DNA of 64,000 nt. Source: Aegilops tauschii subsp. strangulata. Its lineage: Eukaryota > Streptophyta > Magnoliopsida > Poales > Poaceae. The stretch lies in assembly GCF_002575655.3 (NCBI RefSeq), contig NC_053036.3, positions 157,456,627-157,520,626 on the forward strand, given 5' to 3'. A program made the position numbers and the translations under genes. Every line of letters starts with the position of its first letter. Positions within the stretch are counted from its first letter, which is position 1. Below are positions 45,177 to 56,744 of this stretch, piece by piece. Under the pieces are notes generated by a model. That model ran no database searches, was not told the DNA's origin, and saw only the letters and a list, made by a program, of their open reading frames with translations.

Positions 45177-46728
45177 GCACATGGGTATGGGCAATCCCCT
45201 TGGCTTGTGCCAAGCTTGGGGGAGGTGCCCCGGTATCGTATCACTACCACTTTTTTTTCCTTCACCCATCTTAGTTCGATCGATAGTTATTTCGTGATTT
45301 AGTTGAACAAAAGTTTAGTATGATCTATTTTTGAGTGCTAGTTTGATGAACTATCTATCTATGTAATCGAGTTGAGAGTTATATTAAAGAGTAGTTTGAG
45401 TTTTTCCTTCTTTACTTTTACGTTTCAGTCCTAGCAATGAAAATAATTAAAATCATATGCTAATCTTATGGAAAGTAATGACATTACATAAGAAAAGGTA
45501 CAAGTGGTAAAATTTATTGAAAGTTGACAAACATAGCACTGGTCAGTGATGCAATTCATGAAAGAATTAATAAGGGAAGAGAAGATTCACATGCAAATAT
45601 ACTATCTTGGACATCTTTTATGATTGTGAGCCCACATTAAGTATTTTATGCCAAATTGTTGATGTTGGAAAAGGAAGACAATGTAATGAATTATGTTTGC
45701 TTATATTCACATAGAAGTTATATTTTCATAGATCCTCCAACATGTCATGCTTTCCCAATATCTTTGCTAGCCAAAAATCTGCACCAAGTAGAGAAACTAC
45801 CTGTGCATCCAAAAACCTTAAACCCAGTTTCATGTCATGAGAGTCCTCTATACCTATCTATGGAATGAATAAGATCCTTCAAGTAAGTTTTCGTCGATGC
45901 ATAAAGCAATAAAAATTGCTCCTAAATATGTTTGACCTTTTATCGTAAGGGAAAATAAGTGTTGTACAAACTTGTGATGGCAAAGTAATAAAAGCGACAG
46001 ACTGCATAATAAAGGTTGCTATCATAAGGGGCAATATAACGTGACATTCCTTTGCATTAAGACCTTTTGCATCCAAAAACAAAAAGTGCATGACAACCTA
46101 TGTTTCCCTCTGCGAAGGGCCTATCTTTTACTTTTATGTATTCACTTTTTACGCGAGAGTCAATAGTGTTCTCCTCTATGCCCTTTTTATTTTTCTCTTT
46201 TGTAAGCATCATGTGGTGGGGAAATACCTAGGCACATATATCCAGTTGGATATAATGATCATGAGTTATTATTGTTGACATCACCCCTGAGGTGAATAAG
46301 TTGGGAGGCGAAATTATAAGCCCCCTATCTTTCTATGTGTCTGGCTGAAACTTTTTGCTCCATATATATGTTGTGAGTGCTAGCAATCATAGAAGACTAA
46401 ATGATGGTTGAGTATGTGGACTTGCTATAAAGCTCCGACATGAGACCCTTCCTAAAAATATGATGACTGCAATTGCATTGTTAACTGAGAACATAGTTTG
46501 TTAGTTTTCAAGAAAGTTTATGCCTTATACTTCATTGTTGTGATGAATTATTGCTTGCTCATGAGAAGTTATATGATAATGAATACTGTTGTTATGTTAA
46601 TGACCATGATGCTTCTATGTCCGTATTTTATTTTTATCGATGTCTCTCTCTCTCTCTCTAAGCATGTGGTCATGATTATCGATTTCGGCTTTCGCTTGAG
46701 GACAAGCGAGGTCTAAGCTTGAGTGAGT
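45177..46728 (+). other. 3' untranslated region of Athila-B with purine tract
   Basis: AT-rich and non-coding, with a (ct)n run at about 46646-46660. The sequence ggacaagcgaggtctaagctt (46700-46720) and gagtgagt before 46729 mark the position of the polypurine tract, now degraded. Confidence 0.6.
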
Positions 46729-48213
46729 TGATACGCCCATTTTGCATCATGTTTCTATGTAGATATTTATTGCATTATGGACTATTATTTCACTTTATGA
46801 TACAATTATTATGTCTTTTCTTTCTTATTTTGCAAGTTTCACGTAAAGAGGGAGATTGCCGGCAGTTGGAATTCTGGACCGAAAAGGGCTATATCGAAGG
46901 CATTTTTCTGAACATCTCCAAATGAGCTGGAAATTGACAGAGAATTATTTTGGAATATATTAACATTATTAGCGAAAGAAGTACTAGAGGGGGACCCACC
47001 AGGCAGCCACAAGCCTAGGGGCGCGCCCCCAGGGATTGTGGCGATCCTGGCAAGCCTCCGAGGCCCATCTCCTGGTATATAACCCCATTTTCCCTAGAAA
47101 AAATGAAGAGAAGGTTTTCGGGATGAAGCGCCGCCGTCTCGAGGCGAAACCTGGGCAGGAGCACTTTTGCTCTCCGGCGAATACTTCCCTGCGGGAGAGG
47201 GAAATCGAAGCCATCGTCATCACCAATGATCCTCTCATCGTGGGAGGACCAATCTTCATCAATATGTTCACCAACACCATCTCATCTCAAACCCTAGTTC
47301 ATCGCTTGTATTCAATCTTTGTCTAAGAACCTCAGATTGGTACCTATGGGTTGCTAGTAGTGTTGATTACATCTTGTAGTTGATGCTTGTTGGTTTATTT
47401 GGTGGAAGATCATCTGTTCAGATCCATTATGCTATTCAATACCCCTCTAATCTTGAGCATTAATGTGTTTTGTGAGTAGTTATGTTTTTTCTTGAGGACA
47501 TGGGAGAAGTCTTGTCATAAGTAATCATGTAAATTTGGTATTTGTTCGGTATTTTGATGATATATATGTTGTTGTTTCCCTTAGTGGTGTTATGTGAACA
47601 TTGACTACATGACACTTCACCATCTTTGGGCCTAAGGGAAAGCATTGTGGAGTAGTTATTAGATGATGGGTTGCTAGAGTGACAGAATCTTAAACCCTAG
47701 TTTATGCGCTATTCCGTAAGGGACTGATTTGGATCCATATGTTTCATGCTATGATTAGATTATCCGTAATTATTCTTTCGTAGTTGCGGATGCTTGCGAG
47801 AGAGGGTAATCATAAGTGGGAGGTTTGTTCAAGTAAGAACATCACCCAAGAACCAGTCCACCCACATATCAAATTATCAAAGTAACGAACGTGAATCAAA
47901 CAAACATGATGAAAGTGACTAGATGAAATTCTTGTGTGTCCGGAGGTACGCTTTGCTAATTATAACAGACCTTTCCGGACAGTCCTTTGCTACAAAAAGG
48001 ATTGGGCTACCTTGATGCACCTTTGTTACCATTACTATTACTCGCCCGTTAAAAATTACCTTGCTATCAAACTACCTGTTACCGACAATTTCAGTGCCTG
48101 CAAAAAATACCTTGCTGGAAACTGCTTGTCATTTCCCTCTGCTCCTCATTGGGTTCGACACTCTTACTTATCAAAAAGGACTACCATTGATCCCCTATAC
48201 TTGTGGGTCATCA
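46729..48213 (+). repeat. 3' LTR of Athila-B (1485 bp)
   Basis: It starts TGATACGCCCATTTTGC and ends GTGGGTCATCA. The last 649 bases align with 8785-9431. TATA-like ggtatataacc is at 47074-47084. The bases after it are gtctc, the presumed target duplication, with no left partner in the window. Confidence 0.9.
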
Positions 48214-48243
48214 GTCTCCGTCATCACAGCTGTTAAATCATGA

Positions 48244-48588
48244 AATGAAGCAACTGGTGGAGTTATTCTGCATGGCGATACCGGCGCTTCAAGACCTCTG
48301 CGGCGCACTCTGGCCTACCGAAGCCCTTCCAACCTGCCTCTTCGGCCTCTTGATGCGCCTGCGAGGAGCTGCCTCGCCACCGATGGCTGGAGGAGGTACG
48401 CGTGCTTTGAAGAAGCGTGGAGGGCATATGCCTACGTGAAGACGCACTTCCGAAATTTTGATGCGGTGACGGTTGCCACGGGTCCTCCCGCAGACAACTC
48501 GTGCACCGCGGAGCAATTTTTTGCCGAGCTGGAGGAGGGAGCCCGGATTACCGAGGCCATGTGTCCAAAGGATACTTTGTATTTCTAG
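48244..48588 (+). pseudogene. Antisense extra ORF of Tat-B
   Basis: Open for 114 codons to the TAG at 48586-48588, with C-terminal part FEEAWRAYAYVKTHFRNFDAV and QFFAELEEGARITEAMCPKD. It lies downstream of the protease remnant but on the opposite strand. Tat/Retand elements of grasses are known to carry extra ORFs, some antisense, between pol and the 3' LTR; this fits. Helical composition, function unknown. An upstream TGA (48241-48243) or the Athila-B boundary removes the start. Confidence 0.6.
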
Positions 48589-49574
48589 GTAGTACTTCGG
48601 GATGCTGAAGTTGTGAAATGTATTAAACTTATTGTTTGATGGAATGAGTATGACTTTAAATTCCTTCATATATGGGTATTTTTTAATTGTTTTACCTCCT
48701 GTGCAACCCTTTTTAAACTGGAAGTGGCCAGTCGTCGGCTTCACCCCCAATGTAGAGTATACAGAGGGTGTTCCTTGAGGCATTTTTGACCCTTGGCCGA
48801 CGTCTCGGTACCTGGAGGTGGTCTGTGCTCGCAGGAACTAGGCAATCAGACTATAATGTCTTGATAGCTTTCACTTAGTCATAGGAGTTTACTGTGGGGG
48901 ATGATGACGAGCCCCCGGTGTGGTAAGTAGTCGGCTTAGCAAGCCGAGGTCTAAGCCATGACGCACTTCAGCTAAAAAGGGAAGCCCTTCAGTTAACATG
49001 GGTGATCTCTAATGTCACATCGCTTAACACGGTCTACGGATGGCCGACCAGTTTACGTCTACCTAGATGGTCAGTTTTTGGCTTTCTCCACTGAGGTGCT
49101 CTACCAATTAACCTGGCGGCACAATCGCAGTGGTTCTCCTGTTACACTCTTAGCCGAATTCATCGGAAACACAAGGGGTACACGTAGGAGCCGGGCAACC
49201 CAACTATTGACCAAAATCTAGGTTCGAAATTGATGCATATAAAGCCAAATCCGAGACACTGAATACTTCAGACTTGTAAGGCAGGGGAATGGGGCCCCTT
49301 AATGGTTGTATCTTTAAAGACATTCTTGTAGTGCAAAGGCCGTGCTTGGACATAAATGTAGGAAGTACCTTCAGAGGGAATGATTCCTTTATTTTATAAC
49401 CTCAAGATTTTACATGTTGAGCTGCTACGAGAGAAACTAAAAAGAATACAACATAAAAGAGTGCATGAGGAAGGAAGAAAAAACAGGGCGGATATTGCCA
49501 TCGAGGTTTTAGGAGCCCGGGTCGCGCCCTGCCGCACGTTTGAGCTTCCAAGCTGTTGACCAGCTTGTCGTCAT
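48589..49574 (-). repeat. Tat-B non-coding repeat region
   Basis: It contains a block (gtcggcttcaccccc, ggcaatcag, tttcacttagtcatagga, gagcccccggt, gccgggcaacccaactattgacc; 48725-49235) that recurs at 58085-58585 inside the LARD. Such blocks are typical of the long spacer of Tat elements. Confidence 0.65.
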
Positions 49575-50198
49575 TTAACGATGAGGATTGATTGGGACTT
49601 GATGTAGTCTCGGCCCTTTATACGTTGTAACATTTATTGGCCAGTCCCCTTGAAGGAGCGCTTGCAGAAGTCTTTTGCGTGGTTTAGGCCACGTTGATGT
49701 AGTCAGGCTGGCCATTTCTTTGACAGAGGCCTGCTGATGTAGAGGCTCAAAGCCGCGTCGTTTCTCGGTCAAGCCATTCCGATGTGTCGATAATTTTTGG
49801 CTCCTTGGTAGCCTAGGGAATTTTGAGTATGAAATTATGCACCCTGGGGACGTAATGCCCCATCCAAGGAGGGCACTCAAGGAGCCCGTATCCCTATTTA
49901 GGGTGCGGAGGTACGTGGCCGAGGTTGATTTGCGCAGCCCACATGCGCTTCGAAGAGCTGTTGGTGCATTTGTTGCCGTGGGCTGCCTCCTCGGACGCTT
50001 GTACCTCGGCTGCGAAAGTCGTGGTTTACTCCTCTGTCTGGAGTGAGTGTTCGGTGTTACCATTCACTATGATAACGCCGTTGGGTCATGGCATCTTAAG
50101 CTTGAGATAAGCATAATGCGGGACTGCATTGAAGCATGTGAAAGTTGTGCGCCCTAAGAGCGCGTGGTATCCGCTTTAGAAGGGGATGATGTCGAAGA
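49575..50198 (-). pseudogene. Tat-B decayed region after the protease
   Basis: Read on -, short frames (GYHALLGRT, AVPHYAYLKLKMP, NGVIIVNGNTEHSL) continue the protease for about 90 residues with stops. Phrases such as IDTSEWLDRETTR and DYINVA then appear, as in the spacer of short Tat derivatives. No complete protein. Confidence 0.55.
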
Positions 50199-50823
50199 TT
50201 AACCCTCGCTTCTGAAGTTTTCGGGCGAACCAAATACTACCTTCGGCGTGACCGTTCCGGTACTGCGGGCTTCAACGCCTGGAATGCCACCTTTGAAGGT
50301 GGTGGTGCTCGGCTTGATCCAGGATGAGTCGAAGCCCATCTTCCTAACCGTATCCTCGTAGATGAGGTTGACACTTCTTCCCCCGTCCATCAAGACACGT
50401 GTCAGATGATAAGCATCGACGATTGGGTCCAGGACGAGTGCCGCCGATCCGCCATGCCTGAAGCTGGTCGGATGATCATGCTTGTCGAATGTGATCGGGT
50501 AAGCTGACCATGGATTAAACTTCGGGGTGACTGGCTCCAACATGTAGACATCCCGAAGTACACGCTTCCTCTCCCTTTTGGGGATGTGAGTAACATAGAT
50601 CATATTGACCTTGGTTACCTCATTAGGAAACTTCTTTTGGCCTCCGTTATTGGGTGGCCAAGGTTCATCCTTGTCTTCGCTATGATTTTGGGTTTTATTT
50701 TGACCCTCCGTCGCGACCTTGCTGGCCTGTTTAATGACCCAGCAATTCCTGTTGGTGTGGGTTGCTGGCTTGTCCTAGGTGTCGTGGATTTGGCACGGCC
50801 GGTCCAGGATCCTGTCGAGATGC
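50199..50823 (-). pseudogene. Tat-B gag C-terminus and aspartic protease
   Basis: Read from high to low coordinates, fragments of the gag end (QKKFPNEVTKVNMIYVTHIP) lead to 50603-50199: RERKRVLRDVYMLEPVTPKF, the protease box LMDGGRSVNLIYEDTVRKMG (catalytic Asp in D-G-G; Ser replaced by Arg after it) and IPGVEARSTGTVTPKVVFGS. A TGA in the former frame follows at the Glu-Gly end. The protease would process gag-pol. Broken upstream by several stops. Confidence 0.8.
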
Positions 50824-53800
50824 TGTGACACCCGGATAATTAAGCTACAGTAATTCTTTGCTAATGATGGCATGTCATTTCGATTATTGTTGCTAACCTC
50901 GCGTTAGTTCGAAACCGATTCAAATTCAAATTCAAAATCAAGCAAACAATAAAAGTTTTCAAACATTAAAACTAAAATGTTCGGAATGTGACACAATTAA
51001 ATACAATAAATTAGGTACAACTTTTGTATTTTTTCCAAAACTAAAATATTTAGGAAATGAGAGAAAACAATGCAGGAAATATAAATAAAAAGGAAAAGCC
51101 AAACAAAAAACAAAAAGAAAGGAAAAGGGAAAACTCCCTGGCCAACTGGGCCAAACGGCCCAGCCGGCCAGCCCAATCGGCCCGGCCCCCCTGCCGTCCC
51201 ACTTCCCTGTTCCCCCCACCAGGGTCGAAACAGGGGCATGTTCCCGCCCGACCACCTCACCGGCGCCTACGCTGGGAGGGGATAAGGCCACCCCGACGCC
51301 TCGGCCTCCACCACTCTCTCCCACTTGCCCCCTCTCGCTCGCCTCTGCGCCTCCCCTCCCCCAGATCCACCTCTTCCCTCTCCTCTCGCTCGATCCCGAG
51401 CGCGCCCGTCGCCAGGGCCCCGTCCTAGCCGGGGCCACCGTCGCCACTTGCCTCGTCCCCGTGCCAGATCGGTTCGCCGGCCCTCGCTACGTCCTCCCCG
51501 ACCACCTGCTCGAGCAGGGACCCCCTGCATCATCCCCAACGCCGCCGCCTTCTTCCTTGGGTCGCCACCATCTTCTTTGATTCCGGCGACTGCTGCTGCT
51601 ACTAAGCCTCTCACCGGCCTCCGTGTGCTACGCGGTGAGCTCCTATACCTCCTACCTTTCTCTGTTTGCTCTCGCGCGCACCCTAGCTAGCTCTCATGAC
51701 GAGGCCGAACGCATTGCCGCGGAGGTCATTGCCGACGCGTCTCCGATGACAGTTTGGTCATGGGTTCATGCCCATTGGACTCACCGCACTCATGTTGTCC
51801 ACCCCGCACGGCCACCCCATGCTGCTCCTCCCCAACGGTCACCGCACACGCCGCCTGCGATGGCCGCGCGCGCCCCGCTCCCCCTTCTCCTACTTCTGCC
51901 TGCCACCCCGCCTCTCTCACCGGCGCTCGCCGCGGCGCCGTGCATGCTCTGGCCCTTCACGCTGCTGCAGTGCGCCACGACCTCGGCGCCCCTCGACGCC
52001 CACTGTGCCTCTTGCCGTCGCCCGCTGCTGCCCCGGGGGCCCCTGCTCCCCTCGCCCAGCTCTGCCGCGGCCTCCGCCTCACCGCGCGCGCACGCGTCGC
52101 GCCGGCCGCTGCCAAGCACGCCGCCCCCAACCGCTTCGCCCCTCCGCAGCTGCTCATCGGCCGCCGCTCCAGGTGCCTGGCTGGCGCCGTGGCCACCCGC
52201 GCCTGCTGCGCTCTGCTGGGTTGCGCCCGTTATGGCTGCGCCTGCAGCGCTCGCAACGCCCGCTTGCCCGTGCCCGTTAAGGCCCTTTGGCCCATTGACA
52301 ACCGGGGCCCGTAGCCTAGAACAAAAAAAAGAAACGAAAATATATATAATTAATAATTAAATTAATTAATTAACTTAACCTAATTAATCTATTAATCAAA
52401 CTAATTAACCTGTTTAATTAGCTAACAGTCATTGAAAGTGGGACCCACATGTTAGTTTGACTAAGTCAACTGACTATTTGACTAATCACATCACCTTGGC
52501 ATCATGCTAACGTCATAATTGCATTTTCTAATTTAATTAATTCTGATAATTCTAAAAATGTAATAAAACTTTAAAAATTAATATAAAATAATCCGTAGCT
52601 CGGATGAAAATACTTTGTATATGAAAGTTTCTTTGAACGACGATCCAAATCCGAATACGTAGCCCGTTCGCCCGCCACACATCCCTAACATAGCGAACAT
52701 GCAACTTTCCCCCTCTGGTCCTTCTGTCCGAAAACGCGAAACATCGGGAATACTTTCCCGAATGCTTTCCCCCTTCGCCGATATCACCTAGTACTGCGTT
52801 AGGTCACCCCTAACACCGCGTATTGCCATGTTATGTTTTGTGATGCTTTGATTGCTCTGTTATTTATTGTGTTCCCCTCCGTTACTTCTTTCCGGTAGAC
52901 CCCGAGACCGCTACTGATACCCCCGTGATCGGCTACATCGACGACGACCCCTCCTTCTTGCCAGAGCAACCAGGCAACCCCCCCCCTTTGATCAACCAGA
53001 TATCGCCCATTCTCTTCTCCCTTATTATTCATTAGTTTTGCTACTATTGTTGATTCGATAGCTCCTATTCTGTTGCATAGCCTGTCATTGTTGCTACAAT
53101 TGTTGATACCTTTACCTACTATCCTAATGCTTAGAATAGGTTGCTAGTATTACATCAGTGGCCCTACACTCTTGTCCGTCTGCCATGCTATACTACTGGG
53201 TCATGATCACTCGGGAGATGATCACGTGTATATACATACTACACTATTATACATGATACATGGTGGTGACTAAAGTCGGGTCGGCTCGTAGAGTACCCGC
53301 AAGTGATTCCGATGTGGGGGCTGAAAGGACAGGTGGTTCCATCCCGGTAGTGGTGGGCCTGGGTTCCCGATGGCCCCCGACTGTTACTTTGCGGCGGAGC
53401 GACAGGGCAGGTTGTGACCACCTAGGAGACAGGTGGGCTTGGCCCTGGTCGGCATCCGCGGTTACTTGAAAATAACACGCTTAATGAGATCTTGGTATTT
53501 GATCTAAGTCTGGCCACTGGCCTATACGCACTAACGAACTACGCGGGAACAGTTATGGGCACTCGACGTCAGCGACTGAGCGGCGCGCCTCGGGTTGGAC
53601 CGCATAACGCAACTTCCTTTGTAATGGAGCTAGGTCTGCTCACCGGCCGCGTACGCAATTTGCAGGTGTGCAATGGGCGATGGGCCCAGACCCCTGCGCG
53701 CATAGGATTTAGACCGGCATGTTGACCTCTCTGTTGTGCCTAGGTAGGGTTGCGACGTGTTGATCTTCCGAGGCCGGGCATGACCTAGGAAAGTGTGTCC

Positions 53801-54689
53801 GGCCGAAGGGATCGAGCGTGTTGGGTAATGTGGTGCACCCCTGCAGGGAAGTTGATCTATTCAAATAGTCGTGTCCCTCGGTAAAAGGACGACCCGGAGT
53901 TGTACCTTGACCTTTTGACAACTAGAATTGGATACTTAATAAAACACACCCTTTCAAGTGCCAGATACAATCGGGTGATCGCTCTCTAATAGGGCAACAA
54001 GGAGAGGATCGCCGGATAGGATTATGCTATGCGATGATACTTGGTTAACTTACCATCTACTCTCTTCTACTGCTTCAAGATGGAGGCTGCCAGAAGCGTA
54101 GTCTTTGATAGGACTAGCTATCCCCCTCTTATTCTGGCATTCTGCAGTTCAGTCCACAGATACTATCCATTTCATTGATACCAATGCATATGTAGTGTAT
54201 ATCCTTGCTTGCGAGTACTTTGGATGAGTACTCACGGTTGCTTTGCTCCCTCTTTTTTTCCCTTTCCTTTCCTCTTGGTTGTCGCAACCAGATGCTGGAG
54301 CCCAGGAGCCAGACGCCACCGTCGACTATGACTCCTACTACTCTGGAGGTGCCTACTACTACGTGCAGGCCGTCGCTGACGACCAGGAGTAGTTTAGGAG
54401 GATCCCAGGCAGGAGGCCTGCGCCTCTTTCGATATGTATCCCAGTTTGTGCTAGCCATCTTATGGCAACTTGTTTAACTCATGTCTGTACTCAGATATTG
54501 CTGCTTCCGCTGACTCGTCTATGATCGAGCACTTGTATTCGAGCCCTCGAGGCCCCTGGCTTGTATTATGATGCTTGTATGACTTATTTCATTTTAGAGT
54601 TGTGTTGTGATATCTTCCCGTGAGTCCCTGATCTTGATCGTACACGTTTGCGTGTATGATTAGTGTACAATTGAATCGGGGGCGTCACA
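50824..54689 (+). repeat. 3.9-kb LTR of a chromovirus-like (Del/Tekay-type) element
   Basis: It starts TGTGACACCCGG and ends GGCGTCACA, so the ends are inverted (TGTGAC/GTCACA). A primer site follows three bases later. Within it are a very GC-rich stretch (51180-52310), an AT-rich stretch of attaattaa (52345-52420) and a long unique 3' half. Long frames in the GC-rich part (for example 51623-52360) are composition artefacts. The right LTR lies outside the window. Confidence 0.82.
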
Positions 54690-54692
54690 AGT

Positions 54693-54704
54693 TGGTATCA
54701 GAGC
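54693..54704 (+). promoter_or_regulatory. Primer binding site, initiator tRNA-Met type
   Basis: tggtatcagagc is complementary to the 3' end of plant initiator tRNA-Met, the usual primer of chromoviruses. It follows LTR end + agt. Confidence 0.85.
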
Positions 54705-55863
54705 CGACTGCCTATAGGAATCCCCCTTCCAAACTCCTTGGCCGAAGTTGAATCTAGTCATTGCAAAACTTTTACTAACATGACTGTGTGGCTTACGAGC
54801 CCACGTCGCCATTGGGTGGTATTAGGATCTTTTATTCCTCGTCTATACTCTGGGACTCTGATCTCTCTTCTATTCGGGTTAAATGGTTTTACTAATTCTA
54901 ACTCTAGGTTCTCGTACACACCTCCTGCCGGAGAGCCCCTTCATTCCAGATGATCGACTACTTTACCAGAAGATTCTGGCGATACTCGCCGATGTTCTCC
55001 CAAGACCTTGTGCCATCGCTTTTGCAATTCCCGAACACTGATAAATCCTTATGGATAACTACTTACATTTGTCATCCATACCTTCATTCCCAGATGCCCT
55101 TGTTATTACTTGATACCCTAAAAAATTCTCCGATATTCTGAGAATCCTTTGTGCCCACTGTTTGCAGCTCTTTTCCGCATAATACCCCTATGGATAATTC
55201 CTCGCCCTTACCGAGTATCCGTTCATCTCCAGTTGTTTACGTGTTTCACAAAAAAATTCGAAATGCTATTCGATCTTCCGAAATCCTCGGTAGCCTATTG
55301 CTCCTGATCTTCCATACCTGCTTGCAATATGGTTAGTTCCATATGACTAGCGATATTCATTAGCATCCTTTGACATCGTCATATTGAGCATTTGATTCGA
55401 TATGTTTGCGAATGCCCGCAATCATTAGTTGATCCTTATAAATTACCTTTCCGGCTCTGATGTTATTTTAAACATGAGCTGGATCTCGGCCAATCAAATT
55501 GTCGTCGATTGTACCCCTAAGTCTATTCAACTTATCCATTCTTAATCAGAGCGTTTTCTTCTAACCCCTTGATTTGGAAACCCTAATTCCTTTGCATTTC
55601 ATCTTTGAATTAGTTAGTTGTTTCTATAATCCGATGCCTTTGCATTCATTCTTCCTCTGATTGAGTATCGGTACTCACGTCAGCTCCATTGTAGACCACA
55701 AGACCCCTTTTTGGATAATTATCCGACAGTGTCATTCACATTGAAAATTCTTGTGAGCCTTTCCTCAGATACATAATGCCCTTGGTAAATCATATACTCT
55801 ACTTTCTCAACCATGCTCTATCGTCGAGCTGGTATAATTTACTCCTGAAGTTTGTGTTATATG
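54705..55863 (+). mobile_element. Internal region of the chromovirus-like element, left of the LARD
   Basis: No gag is recognisable in the first 1.16 kb after the primer site; frames are short. Either gag is decayed or the element is non-coding. The last five bases, atatg, are duplicated at 62706-62710. Confidence 0.65.
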
Positions 55864-56344
55864 TGTCGGTGTCAAAACCGGCGGATCTCGGGTAGGGGGT
55901 CCCAAGCTATGTGTCGTGGGTCGATGGGTAACAGGAGACAGGGGACACGATGTTTACCCAGGTTCGGGCCCTCTCTATCGAGGTAATACCCTACTTCCTG
56001 CTTATTGATCTTGATGAATATGGGGTTACAAGAGTTGATCTACCTCGAGATCATATGTTGTGGTCTAAGACCTAAGGGTATGATGAGTAATGTCATCCTC
56101 ATCTATCGACTAGCCTGGCCTTAGCTTATATAATGCACCAGAGGCCTAGGATAACAAGAGTCCTAGCCAAATACGTTGGTGGAGAGGAGTCCTTGTCTTG
56201 ATCACCAAGTCTTGTGGAATACTCCTTGTATGCGGCATGGGCTGCCCGAAGTGGCCCATGAGTGAACCGCCATGGGGGTCCTCGGCCCAATCCACCTAGT
56301 CGGGAGAAGATGTGGTGAGTACCCCCTAGTCCAGGACACCGTCA
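55864..56344 (-). repeat. 3' LTR of the LARD
   Basis: On + it runs from tgtcggtgtcaaaacc to ggacaccgtca, with termini inverted (TGNCGGTGTC). A TATA-like ttatataagc lies on - at 56124-56134. By eye there are about nine substitutions and one single-base indel against 62224-62705. Confidence 0.93.
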
Positions 56345-56358
56345 GTAGCCCCCTGAAC
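56345..56358 (-). promoter_or_regulatory. Polypurine tract of the LARD
   Basis: On -, gttcagggggctac immediately precedes the 3' LTR. Confidence 0.65.
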
Positions 56359-56607
56359 TGGTCTTCAAGTTGGGGACGCTCCTCGATCCTTCCGAACTGT
56401 TCTTCATCTTTGGTCGTCGGTCTTGAAAACTGGTTCAACAAATCGTCTCATCTTCGATCTTGAGGATCGCCGAAGTAAATCCGAAGAGTTTACACGTCGG
56501 GTATCCGAGAAGCCCCTTTAAGTTATCGGCCTTTATCAATGCCTTGTTATTTTTATGCCACACCTCGGGTTTGAAGTTGTTCCCGGGCGGCAGTGTCCTC
56601 TTGCGTC

Positions 56608-56744
56608 CGAGCTCCAATGCCGGACTGTATTCGAGGTATCTTTTGCAGCCGAGCACCAACGCCGAACCACTTCCGAGCTCCAACGCCTGAATGTATCCAA
56701 GCTCCAACACCGGACTATATCCGAGCTCCAACGCCGGACTATAT
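56608..56744. repeat. 24-base tandem array
   Basis: Copies of ccgagctccaacgccggactatat start at 56649, 56673, 56697 and 56721. A fifth, at 56608, is separated by a short insertion. Confidence 0.8.

Larger units (their letters stand above)
8785..48213 (+). mobile_element. Athila-B: coding Athila-lineage retrotransposon split by a CACTA
   Basis: Order: 5'-truncated LTR (8785-9431), PBS, gag, protease, RT, RNase H, integrase (interrupted at 13810-44004), extra ORF (44775-45176), 3' LTR (46729-48213). Without the CACTA the element is about 9.2 kb. The integrase phrasing ([23 protein letters not shown]) and the tRNA-Asp primer site point to Athila. All genes carry frameshifts or stops, so the copy is dead. 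The left target duplication is lost with the left LTR end; the right flank begins gtctc. Confidence 0.9.
48214..50823 (-). mobile_element. Tat-B: fragment of a Tat-lineage element on the minus strand
   Basis: The minus-strand order is gag end and protease (50823-50199), decayed coding or spacer (50198-49560), non-coding repeats (49560-48590), then an ORF on the opposite strand (48588-48244). RT, RNase H and integrase are absent, so it is a deletion derivative. Athila-B bounds it on the left and the 3.9-kb LTR on the right. Confidence 0.75.

Noticed and set aside
51267..52360. Several long open frames on both strands, up to 245 codons
   Set aside because: They lie in the very GC-rich part of the 3.9-kb LTR, overlap each other in all phases and show no domain.
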